A stretch of 64,000 nucleotides of DNA from Raffaelea ambrosiae. Its lineage: Eukaryota > Ascomycota > Sordariomycetes > Ophiostomatales > Ophiostomataceae. Below the pieces are notes generated by a model, which saw nothing but the letters and a program-made list of their open reading frames with translations, was not told the DNA's origin and made no database searches. Numbering within the stretch: position 1 is the stretch's first letter; each line of letters opens with the position of its first letter. The stretch is taken from NCBI GenBank assembly GCA_002778195.1, contig PCDI01000005.1:303351-367350 (forward strand), in the 5' to 3' direction. A program made the position numbers and the translations under genes. Shown one piece after another: positions 43,308-52,580 of the stretch.

Positions 43308-45012
43308 TCAGGCCGTCTTGGGCGTGTTCAGCTTCCGGGCCTCGGCCGTGTCGGCCAGTCCGGTCCGCCGCAGCACGGCCACCGTGGCGTCGTAGTGCTC
43401 CTCGGCATAGGCCTCGGCGTCGTGGCCCAGCAGCCAGGCCTCGCGCTTGAGCTTCATGCTGTCCGGGTTCTCGCGGATCTTGTCAAAGTCGGCCTGGTGC
43501 CAGGTGTCGCGCGTAGTCTCGCCCGTCTTCTGGGCGGCGCGGACGCGCTCGTACCGCAGGGCTTCAAAGGCGGCGACGGCCTCGGGCACGTTGGCGGGCG
43601 AGCCGCAGCGGCGCAGCGTGACACCCAGGGTGACGCCGTCCTCGACGGCCTGGGAGGCGCCCTGGATGGAGGTGGGCAGGAAGGGGTGGGCGGCGTCGCC
43701 GATGAGGGCGATGCGGCGGCGGGGCGAGATCCAGGTGGGCAGGGGGTCGCGGTAGACGAGCTTCCAGTCGACGAGGGGCTCCGGGGTGAGGTCGAGGATC
43801 TTCTGGATGATGGGATCCCAGCCGGCGAGGACCTTGCGGGCGTCGGCGACGGGAGCCTCGAGCTGCCAGCTCTCGTCGATGTCTGCCTCGTCCTGACGTG
43901 TATGTGTCAGAGAAGTTTGAGCGAAGCGAAAACGACGAAGGAAAAGGGAGAAGCGGGGAAAGAAAGAAAAGGGAGAAGCGAGGAAAGAAAGAAAACGAGC
44001 GAAGCGAAGAAAGAAAGAAAACGAATGAAGCGAGGAAATAAAAAAACGAGCGAGGCGAGGAAAGAAAGAAGGAAACGAGCGAAGCGAGGAAAGAAAAAAA
44101 AGAGCGAGGCGAGGAAAGAAAGAAAAAAAACGAGCGAAGCGAGGAAAAAAAGAAAAAAAAGAAAACGAGGACACTTACCTTGTGCGTGCAGACCCAGGAG
44201 AAGCTGCCCTTCTTGAGAGAAGCACCAATAAAGTGGACGTCCGGGCCGATCCAGCAGATGTGCTGGTCGCCGTCCGGGCTGTTGAAGAAGAAGCTGGTCA
44301 GCGGGTCTTTGGCAATCTCGCTGCCGTCGAACCAGGCGCGGTAGACGGCATAGCCCGACGGCAGCGGCTTGTCCTCGTGGCCGAGCACGAGCGTGCGGCC
44401 GGTCGAGCGGACGCCGTCGGCGGCCAGGACGACGTCGCCGACAATGGTCTTGGTGGTTGTCGTCTTCGTCTGCGTCGGGCCGGCCGCCGCGTCGTCGTTG
44501 CCGGGCACCTCCACCTCCACCGTGACCTCGGCCTCGGTGTCGGTCTCGCGGTAGGCCACGACGCGGTGGCCCAGGCGGATGTCGATGCCCAGGGCCGCGA
44601 CGGCGTGGTCGACCAGCACGCCGTGGAACTCGCCGCGGTGGCCGTCGTAGCGGATGCCCCAGTCCTTGGTCTCCTGGTCCCAGGTCTGGCGCGTCAGCAC
44701 CTCGCCGCGGTACGTGCGCAGCTGCAGGCTGTTGGCGCGGTGGCTCAGCGGCTCGAGCTGCTCGGCGACGCCCGGCCAGCGGCGGAAGATGCGCGACGAG
44801 TTCTGCCCGAAGCTGATGATGTCGCCGAGCTCTTTGCGCTGGGGGAACTTCTCCAGCACGGTGACCGTGTGGCCCTGGCGGCAGCACTCGATGGCGGCGG
44901 TGAGGCCGGCGAACCCGGTGCCGACGACGATGACACGGATGCCGGTGGGAGGCGCCGTGCCATGCGTGCCATTTGTGCCGTTGGTGCCGTTGGAGCCGTT
45001 GGCGGTCGCCAT
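43308..45012 (-). CDS. FAD-dependent monooxygenase (salicylate hydroxylase-like, class A)
   Basis: Two exons, 45012-44179 and 43892-43308; 472 residues. The 286 bp intron 43893-44178 (GTAAGT...CGTCAG) is filled with repeats and nearly stop-free. Motifs: Rossmann GxGxxG in VVGTGFAGL (31-36), AADGVRS (DG motif), and RRRIALIGDAAHPFLP with QGASQAVEDG (GD motif and flavin loop). N-terminus is a low-complexity NGTNGT run. Family members hydroxylate aromatic or polyketide substrates with NAD(P)H and O2; which substrate is unknown. Codons end mostly in G/C. Neighbours: UstYa-like gene (convergent) and an MFS transporter (divergent), a combination seen in small secondary-metabolite loci, but no core enzyme is visible. 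A (GT)15 repeat lies in its 5' leader. Confidence 0.88.
43893..44178 (-). repeat. repeat-filled intron with CGAGCGAAGCGAGGA core
   Basis: On the plus strand about 43917-44168 is a purine-only-like array built on (A)CGAGCGAAGCGAGGAAAGAAA with variants (GAGCGAGGCGAGG, GAATGAAGCGAGG, GGAGAAGCGAGG). About eight to ten imperfect units. The coding-strand orientation is therefore CCTCGCTTCGCTCG. The 24 bp from about 44076 recur identically at about 56514 in another gene's intron. Confidence 0.9.
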
Positions 45013-45034
45013 GTTTGGATCTATGGAAATTTGG

Positions 45035-45038
<4 letters not shown>

Positions 45039-45068
<30 letters not shown>
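45039..45068. repeat. (GT)15 microsatellite
   Basis: Fifteen GT units about 27 bp upstream of the FAD monooxygenase start codon, within its 5' leader. Confidence 0.95.
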
Positions 45069-45073
<5 letters not shown>

Positions 45074-46631
45074 AAGCTCTAACTAATTATCACGACTTTT
45101 TTTTTTTAATTAAAATTGGGCCAAATTTTTTGCCCTCAATTTTTTGACCTGTTTCTACTCTTCCCACAACCACTGCCAATCATACTTTGAGTTCTATTTA
45201 AAACAAAACGAGAACAAAATACAAGTGCACCTAGACGAACAAGCAAGCAGCATGTCCAGGGAAAACGTTGTCTCTGGCATAGCTGCTTACCTCCTCTGCC
45301 TTGCCTAGTTTCCCGTCCCGTCTCCCGAACGGCTGCATAGCCGGCCGGCTGGATAGAGGCGATCCCGGAACAATGAACGACTGACAATGCGCTAACCCAG
45401 CCAGTGGACAGCTCCCTTGTTCGAGTTTGTCCGTTTCTGCGGGCCTGCTTCCCCTCACGCCTTGGCAACAAAAGTCGCATCAGACAGCCGTCTCTCCCCA
45501 GTTTTTCTCCCCAGATTTCCCCACAGCCGAACGTTTGCTGGCGCCGAATGGGGCCAGCACTGTCTCGGCAGTTGCTGTGGAAGTGCCTGCGCGCCTTTGT
45601 CTCTTAAGGGCTCTTTGTTCCTCTGCGGCTGTTTGCCTTCTTTTTTTTTTGTGTGTCGCGACTTAGCTACACAATCTGACTTGCATGCTGACGGCAATGC
45701 CGTGCGACTGAATCTGTGATCTTTTTTTTTTTTTTTCCTTTCTTGAGATTTCGATCGAGAATCTGATATTGCCAAACCCAACAAATCCGGGCCGTCACAC
45801 AGACACGGCTTGTATGCATGTCTCGACAGCATGGGTTCCGTGGCCACCACAGAGTCCCTGTCTCGCCATGACACAACTCCACGCCAGACGTGTTGCTTGC
45901 TTGGGTGCCATAGTATTGTCTGGTCGGACCAATGTGCCCGTAGCCCAGTCTCCCACCCTGCAGCATGTGCCCCCCACCCCTGGACACGGACGTGCATATG
46001 CGCATAGCAAATGCTTCCAGCCTTCCATAGCAGTCCTGCTCCCAGCTGGATCGTGTTCCTCCTGTGGCGTTTGCCCCATGCCTCGGCCCCTGCCTTGTCA
46101 TCCTTGACCAATGGCCCCAGAGTCTGCCAGATGAGGAGAAAGGCACATCATTTCCCCAGATCCCTCTGCAATATCTCTCCGGGATCGATCCGCCCCTGCT
46201 CGCGTGTCTCGGCGGCTTGCCCTATTGTTTCCTGTGGCCCGAGAATCCGGTGTTGGACAGACCACCCCAGGCCTGACCTGGAGCCTGGACAACGTGTTGG
46301 GGCCCTGCACGGTTGCGACCCAGGTCTGGTTTGGATATGATTTAAGTATCGGCTTGGCCTGGACCAAGATCGTTTTTCCATAGACAAAACGAACAGAAAC
46401 AAAAGAAATTCTGCGTCAAGCAACAGCAATGCTATTTTTTGGACTCTTGGACTCTTTGACTCTTTCTCTTTGATTCTCCTTGATTCTCCTTGATTTGATA
46501 TATTTGATTTCTTCGATTCTTGATTCTTGATTTCTTCGATTCTTGATTTCTTCGATTCTTGGTTTCTTCGGTTCTCTGATTTCTCCGGCTCTCTGATTTC
46601 TTTGATTCTTTTTTGGCTCTCTCCCAAAAAC
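45069..46631. other. divergent spacer between FAD monooxygenase and MFS genes
   Basis: No gene accepted. Frames of 160-220 codons on the minus strand (45455-46146) overlap each other in different phases and lack domain signal. T-runs at about 45641 and 45723. The 16 bp repeat at 46504-46606 ends close to the MFS start. Confidence 0.45.
46504..46606. repeat. 16 bp tandem repeat in MFS 5' leader
   Basis: Units of consensus TTGATTTCTTCGATTC: 46504-46519, then 46527-46542, 46543-46558, 46559-46574, 46575-46590 and a partial copy to about 46606. Related CT-rich units extend upstream to about 46440. The run ends about 25 bases before the MFS start codon. Confidence 0.88.
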
Positions 46632-47610
46632 ATGGTCTGGGGAATACTGGAAGTCGACCACGGCGAGCATGTGCCAGGAACGGGTAGGTCTTTCTGGTCT
46701 GTGAACTTATTTCTTTCTTTCCTTCTAATCGAATCCAATCAGTCGTGCTCTCCGACCAGGCCAACCTGCCGTCGGAATATGAACAGGTGCCCCACGAGCT
46801 GCTCCGGCACGGCACCGGCAAGCTTGCCAATGTCGTCCTGGCGCCCCAGCCGACGGCCTCTCCGAATGATCCGTTGAATGTGAGTGTCCTGCGCAGACCT
46901 TTTGAAGAGAGGATCCTGATCCCCTCTACCCGGCCATGCTCCCTACCCGGCCATACTCCCTACCCGGCCATGCCCTTCAGCGGCTAACCGCTCCCTTCCA
47001 GTGGAAAACATGGCAAAAAGACATCATCCTCGTCATCACCGGCCTCTCGGCGGGCGTCGTCGGCGCCTACGGCCCCATGCTGTCGCCCGGCTTCGTCGTC
47101 ATCTCGGCCGCCATGGGCATCACCGTCGACATCCTCTCGCAGGCCACTGCCTGGGTCATCCTCACCATCGGCATCTCGCTCTTCCTGTTCAACCCCGTGG
47201 CCAAGAAGGTCGGCCGCCGGCCCGTCTACATTGCCTGCAGCATCATCATGTTCACGTCGTCTGTCTGGGGCGGCCTGGCCACGAGCTACAACTCGTTCCT
47301 GGCCAGCCGCATCTGGGGCGGCCTCGGCATGGCGCCCTACGAGGTGCTCGTCCAGTGCACCATTGCCGACCTGTACTTTGTGCACCAGCGCGCCACCCGC
47401 ATTGCCGCCTGGAACATGTTTTTGCTGTGTGGCATCTCGGGCGGTGCGCTCATCTCGGGCTACATCATCGAAGTAAGTTTTGGTCCTCTCTTTGCTCGTT
47501 TTTGGGTCCTCTCTTCACTCGTTTTTTTGGTCCTCGTTTTTTGGTCCTCGCTTCGCTCGTTGAACACTATGCTTGTGTTGGTTATTCCCTTCTTTTCTCG
47601 CTCTCATTTT

Positions 47611-47648
<38 letters not shown>

Positions 47649-48806
47649 CCCTCTCCCTCTCCCTCTCCCTCTCCCTCTCCCTCTCCCTCTTCTGTCCGCT
47701 AATACCACCAGAACCAAGGCTGGCAATGGACTCTCCTCTGGTGTGCCATCATCTTCGGAGCCATCCTCCCCTTTGTCATTCTCTTCGTCCCCGAAACCGC
47801 CTACAACCGCGCTCCCCTCGCCCATCGCTTCGTCGGCTACGACCTCCATCGCGCCGTCACCCCGGACAAGGAGAAGCCCATCACCGAAAAGTACGAAAAT
47901 GTGGGCCACGCCGACGACATCTCGCCTTCTCATGATCACAGCAACAACAACAACAACAACAATGATAGCACCCAGGCTGTGGACCCCGAGACCGCTCCTC
48001 CCGCCCTGTCGGTCCACAAGTTCACGCCCCCCGAGGCCGCCGAGCCCAAACAGTCCTACTGGCAGTCCCTCCGGCCCTGGACCGGCGAGATCTACTCGAC
48101 CACGCCGATGCTGCGCATCTTCTACCGCCCCTTTGTCGTCTTCTTCTACCCGGCCGTCTTCTGGGCCTTTCTCATGTACGGCGCCACGCTCACCTGGATC
48201 GTCGTCTTCAGCGTCGTCAACGCGCCCATCTTCACGGTGCCGCCGTACAACTTTAGCGTGTCCCAGACCGGCCTCATCTCCGTGTCGCCGCTGGTCTTTA
48301 CGCTGCTCGGCGAGGTGCTGTCGGGCCCGCTCAACGACTGGCTCTGCGTGTGGCTGGCGCGCAAGAACCGCGGCGTCTACGAGCCCGAGTTCCGCCTGCC
48401 CCTGCTGGTGTTCCCCCTGGTCATCGGCGCCGCCGGCTTCTTCGGCTTCGGCGCCACCGTGCACTACCAGACGCACTGGAGCGGCCCCGTGCTGTGCTTC
48501 GGCCTGGCCAACATGGCCCTCGCCTGTCTCAACGCGAGCGTGTTCCCCTACGTCCTGGACGCGCACGCCGACCTCAGCGAGGAGGCCTTTGTGGCTATCA
48601 ACGCCCGCAACTTCCTGACGTTTGGCCTGACCTACTTTGTCAACTCGTGGCTCGAAAAGTCGGGCGTCCTCAGCGTCTTCAGCGTGCTCGGCGGCATCTA
48701 CGTCGCCGTCATGCTAACCACCATTCCGCTGTGGATCTACGGCAAGCGCATGCGCAACTACATCCACCGCAACCAGTTCCTGCAGAAGTTTATGCACGAG
48801 AATTAG
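46632..48806 (+). CDS. MFS transporter, DHA1 family (HOL1-like)
   Basis: Four exons: 46632-46683, 46743-46879, 47002-47472 and 47712-48806; 584 residues with consistent phases. Introns are 59, 122 and 239 bp; the last is repeat-filled and stop-free in the exon-3 frame. The N-terminal MVWGILEVDHGEHVPGT and the short second exon match the start of fungal HOL1-type transporters. Twelve hydrophobic segments; GLGMAPYEVLVQCTIADLYF and HQRATRIAAWN are the TM4-TM5 region; FVPETAYNR ends TM6. The central cytosolic loop contains a run of seven Asn. HOL1-like members export or import cations, polyamines or drugs. It is divergent from the FAD monooxygenase. Confidence 0.9.
47473..47711 (+). repeat. repeat-filled intron sharing the CCTCGCTTCGCTCG core
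   Basis: The first half repeats GGTCCTC..TTCGCTCG-like units (about 47476-47566), including the exact reverse complement of the core found in the FAD monooxygenase intron; the second half is TTTCTC and CCCTCT simple sequence (about 47597-47693). Borders GTAAGT and ACCAG. Confidence 0.88.
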
Positions 48807-48930
48807 TTGGGGAGAGGGAGGGGTGGGATGGACTCCCGTTGTGATATGTGTCTAGAGGTGGAAAGCCGTGGCCAGGTGGCCGTTATGATGGAAAGCATCT
48901 GTCACATTTGGTATTCACTGGAATTAAACC

Positions 48931-48960
48931 TTTGAAACTCTTTGAAACTCTTTGAAACTC
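48931..48960. repeat. 10 bp tandem repeat, three identical copies
   Basis: TTTGAAACTC repeated three times exactly, downstream of the MFS stop. Confidence 0.95.
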
Positions 48961-49192
48961 TAGACTTGTTTACTTGTTCAAATTTCTTCTTTGAAGCTCA
49001 GAACAGTTGATTGATTTTGACTTGTTTGAAATTATTCTTAAATTCTTTGCTATGAAAACAGTACAACCGCTGACTGAAGAAAGAACCCCCCAAAAAACAA
49101 AAACAAAAACAAAAACTCCAGAAGAACAGCTTAAACAGATAGAGAAAATAGACAAGTCCAAACCAACGCCGCAGCCTTCCCGTCAATCAAAG

Positions 49193-49264
49193 CATCCCAC
49201 CACTACCGTGCATCCCACCACTACCGTGCATCCCACCACTACCGTGCATCCCACCACTGCCGTG
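49193..49264. repeat. 18 bp minisatellite, four copies
   Basis: Four copies of CATCCCACCACTACCGTG (last with one change), ending eight bases from the Argonaute stop codon, hence in or next to its 3' UTR. Confidence 0.95.
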
Positions 49265-49271
49265 CACCCCC

Positions 49272-52200
49272 CTAGATGTAAAACATGCTATCCTTGAGGT
49301 TGCCGTGCACCTGGATGCGTTGCCGCTGCCGCTCCTGCTCGGCCGCATCATCCGCCGCCGCCGCGTCGGCAGATCCCTCCGTCGACCGCGCCGACTCGGC
49401 CTCGTAGATGTCGGCCAGATAGCAGCGCGCACGGGTGCACGCCAGGTCGGCATAGTACGCCGGGGTGGCAATGCTGACCGGCCCCGTGGACCGTCCAAAG
49501 ATGTAGCAGAGCGCCTGCGTGACCCGCTCAAGGGCATCTGCCGGACTCTGCGGGCAGGTCTCGGATGCGGCACCACCGCTGCCCCTACTTCCCGGCTTCT
49601 TCGACAGGTCCACGCCCAGCGTCACCTTCTTCATCGTGCCGGTCAGCGACTGGACGCCGCTGCTGCTGCCGCCCGTGCACTTCTTGCGGAAGATCTCGTC
49701 GCAGACCACAAAGTAGTGCGCCGGCCGGGCCGTGCCTTGGATGGCCCGGTGGGCCTGCAGAAAGAAGTCCCAGTGCGGCGCAAACGTCACGCCGCGGTCG
49801 ACCACGGTGCCAGGCAGCGTGTTGCCGTTCTTGTCGGCATGCGCCCCCGAACCGTGCGGCGACGGGAAGAAGCGTGTGTGGTGGCGCTTGCCCACAATCA
49901 CCACCGTCAGCAGCGGCAGCTTGGCGTTGTTGGGCCCGTAGACGGCCTCGAAAGCCCGCCGCAGCTGCGGGATCTCCTGGTCCACGACCAGCTGGTACTG
50001 TCCCTCGGACACGCCGTCGCGGTAGACCAGCACGTTCTGCGGCAGGGCATTGTTCAGGGCACTGTTGTGCCGCGCCTGCCAGCGCCGCAGGTGCTGCACC
50101 AGCATGTCCTGCAGGGCGTTCACCATTTCGTCGCGGGCGAACCGCTGCACACGCAGCTCGGCTGGCCACTGGCCCAGCGTGGCGTCGGTGCTGGCCACCA
50201 TGGCGGCAATGCTCGGCGCTGTGGACCGAGACCCGGGCGACGGGTGGGTGACGTCGATGCCCACGAGCATGGTCGTGCTGGGGTCGGCCGGGGCCAGAGG
50301 GGATGCCGGTGACAAAGATGATGTCTGCTGTGACGAAGCCTGTCCTGGGCCTCGCCAAGGTCCACGGCTGCGCTGACCATAGCCGCCCGAACCACCGGCA
50401 CCACCGGCACCACCGGCACCACCAGCACCCGATCCTCGCCACCCTCCTCCTCCGCCACCAGACTCCTCGGGCTGCACCAGTCTCTGGTTGCAGCCGCCCA
50501 GCTTCAGATTCACCTTGAGCGCCACGTTGCTCAGATACTGGTAGTTGTCCGGCCTGGTAAAGCTCCTGTACACCACGCAGACCGTGCACACCCCGTACTT
50601 CACATCGCCGAGGGTCTTGATGCGGCTGTACACGGCCGACGACGTGTCTGGCAGCACGACCAGCAGGAGCCTGATGCCTCGCTGGGCCGCATCCTGCAGC
50701 CTGGCCTCTAGCGCGCCCTCGTGTCCTCCCGACACCGACGCTGCGCGCCCCGCCTGGATGCCATGCAGCCGCAGCTGGCTTTCGAAGCGCTGGACCGATG
50801 CGTGGACCGCGCTCGAGGCGAGCGTCCAAGGCCGCTCGCCGGACAGCAATGCAAAGCACTCCCAGTTTGGACCCAGCTCTCGCGAGCTCGAGAACTGTAC
50901 CGCTTTCAGATTCCACGACGCCGTCGGCGGAAATGGCCGGACGGCAGCGCGGTAAGAAAGGCCCGGCGGCTGCAGAATGCGTGCGGGCACCGTGACGAGC
51001 TGCGGGCTGATCTCCAGACGGAAGCTCTGGAGAGCGGTGCCCACGCCGCTGCTTGTGCCGGCGCTGGCGCTGGCAGTACTGGGGCCGTCCAATCCCAGCA
51101 CCCTGGGCGCCAGCTGCACAATGTCCAGGGCATTCTTGGCCGGCCGCCGCACCGCAAACGAGAGCATGCTGCTGGTCTGCTGCTCATCCAGCCGGAAACG
51201 CGCGGCTTGGCCGCTTACGACCACGCAGGCATCAGCAGGCAAAAAGGTCGGCCGCTCGTTGTTTCCCACATTGACCACCGGGTAGTGTGGCTGCAGCGGA
51301 CACCCGGGGTGCATCTGGGCAAAGTAGTCGTAGACCGAAATGTACCCGCCTGCGTCTGGCTTGCTGGGACTGGCGCTGGCCCAGAACTGCACGCGCTGCG
51401 GCCCGGCCCCAAACTGCTGAATCTTGACCGGATGGCCATGGTCTGGCTTCGGCCCGCGAACCGACTGCGGGTCTGCCAGGCCGTGAATCTGTCTCTGCCC
51501 GCAATTGTCCGCGTGCCTGGGCTGGATCCGCACACGGCGCAGGAGCTTGTCGAGCTCGCGAAGCAGCCCCAGCGTCCAATGGCCCGTGAACGTGCTGCTG
51601 GAGGCGCTGTCGCTGCCGCCGCTGCGGCTGGTCTGGTGCTTGGCGAAGGCGTCCATCAGCTGCGTGAGCAGCACATTCTCGTAAAACGCCGTGCTTGTGA
51701 CGTTGACGTTCACCAGAACCCGGCCCGTTGCCAGCCTGGCACTGCAGAAGAAGCCCCGGATGGCCTCCAAGCCTCCGCCCAGCGCCTGGAAGTTTGTCCG
51801 CGTGCCAGCCGGGGTAATGTCGAACACGCGGCCGCCAACGATCGCCCGCGTCTTCGGGTGGTTGTGGGCGAAGCTGTTGATGATGATGTTGAAGGCTTGC
51901 GCCCACGAGGACGGGTGCACGGTCTTGCGATTCTGCCCACTTCTCAGGTACTCAACGAGACCCGCATACGGCAGCTGTAGCGATGCGCTTTTGCCCAGAG
52001 AGACCGTGTACGCGACAGCGTGTTCGCGTGGCTGCGCCTCCGTCTCATGCCGGTACTTGACCTGCCGCGTGTAGTCTGCAGGATCGATCGGCTGGTTGGT
52101 GATCAAGCGAGATCGAAAGTCGGTGGCAACCGCAACCGAGGCCTGTCTGCTGGCTGTCCGCTCAGGGCTGTTTGCCTCGGAGAGAAACTGTGCAAGCCAA

Positions 52201-52580
52201 AGCCGCATGACCTGCGTGCACTTTCGACCGACCGCCTCCGGTGATAGAGAGACATCGTAGCTGTAGAAGGTCGTAGACGGCGCGTCTGCCGAGGTGCTGC
52301 CACTCTTGAGCTGCATGTAGTTGGCCAGGACGGAAACGTGGTTGCCTTCGCTGCCGTAGGCTGGTCGCCACGGACCGGCAAGCTCAGAATCCGCGTCTGG
52401 TTCCCGGAGGCTCGCGCCGGACCGGCAGAGCTCATTCTCCAGAGTCTCAATGGACAAGTCCAAGGGCAAAGCAGCATTTTCGGGCAGCGGGATCGGGGGT
52501 TCGGAAAAGGGGCTATCCCCGCCGTCTTGCCCCCTGCCGGAGCCTCCACTTCGGTACCGTCCTCTGCCGCGTCCAGGCAT
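49272..52580 (-). CDS. Argonaute (QDE-2-like)
   Basis: Intronless CDS of 1102 residues from ATG 52580. The frame stays open to 53018, but that extension is hydrophobic and unlike the family, so 52580 (MPGRGRGRYRSG) was chosen. Order: RG/Gly-rich N-terminus, N domain, DUF1785 (ArgoL1, about 270-320), PAZ (about 340-440, with HPGCPLQPHYPVVNVG after it), ArgoL2, MID, PIWI (about 770-1080). Catalytic tetrad visible: GIDVTHP (D about 776), RDEMV (glutamate finger about 817), YRDGVSEGQY (D about 852) and AYYADLACTRARC (D about 1043), a DEDD set as in budding-yeast and Neurospora Argonautes; slicing competence is likely. A 60-residue Gly/Ser/Ala insertion precedes the first PIWI Asp. Function by family: small-RNA-guided silencing (quelling). 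Confidence 0.93.
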   Translation of the reverse strand: MPGRGRGRYRSGGSGRGQDGGDSPFSEPPIPLPENAALPLDLSIETLENELCRSGASLREPDADSELAGPWRPAYGSEGNHVSVLANYMQLKSGSTSADAPSTTFYSYDVSLSPEAVGRKCTQVMRLWLAQFLSEANSPERTASRQASVAVATDFRSRLITNQPIDPADYTRQVKYRHETEAQPREHAVAYTVSLGKSASLQLPYAGLVEYLRSGQNRKTVHPSSWAQAFNIIINSFAHNHPKTRAIVGGRVFDITPAGTRTNFQALGGGLEAIRGFFCSARLATGRVLVNVNVTSTAFYENVLLTQLMDAFAKHQTSRSGGSDSASSSTFTGHWTLGLLRELDKLLRRVRIQPRHADNCGQRQIHGLADPQSVRGPKPDHGHPVKIQQFGAGPQRVQFWASASPSKPDAGGYISVYDYFAQMHPGCPLQPHYPVVNVGNNERPTFLPADACVVVSGQAARFRLDEQQTSSMLSFAVRRPAKNALDIVQLAPRVLGLDGPSTASASAGTSSGVGTALQSFRLEISPQLVTVPARILQPPGLSYRAAVRPFPPTASWNLKAVQFSSSRELGPNWECFALLSGERPWTLASSAVHASVQRFESQLRLHGIQAGRAASVSGGHEGALEARLQDAAQRGIRLLLVVLPDTSSAVYSRIKTLGDVKYGVCTVCVVYRSFTRPDNYQYLSNVALKVNLKLGGCNQRLVQPEESGGGGGGWRGSGAGGAGGAGGAGGSGGYGQRSRGPWRGPGQASSQQTSSLSPASPLAPADPSTTMLVGIDVTHPSPGSRSTAPSIAAMVASTDATLGQWPAELRVQRFARDEMVNALQDMLVQHLRRWQARHNSALNNALPQNVLVYRDGVSEGQYQLVVDQEIPQLRRAFEAVYGPNNAKLPLLTVVIVGKRHHTRFFPSPHGSGAHADKNGNTLPGTVVDRGVTFAPHWDFFLQAHRAIQGTARPAHYFVVCDEIFRKKCTGGSSSGVQSLTGTMKKVTLGVDLSKKPGSRGSGGAASETCPQSPADALERVTQALCYIFGRSTGPVSIATPAYYADLACTRARCYLADIYEAESARSTEGSADAAAADDAAEQERQRQRIQVHGNLKDSMFYI

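Noticed and set aside
45455..46146. Two overlapping minus-strand frames of 160-218 codons
   Set aside because: They overlap in different phases, include poly-Lys from a T-run and have no recognisable family features.
40000..46600. RiPP precursor peptide near the UstYa-like genes
   Set aside because: No short secreted frame with repeated Kex2-bounded core peptides was found.
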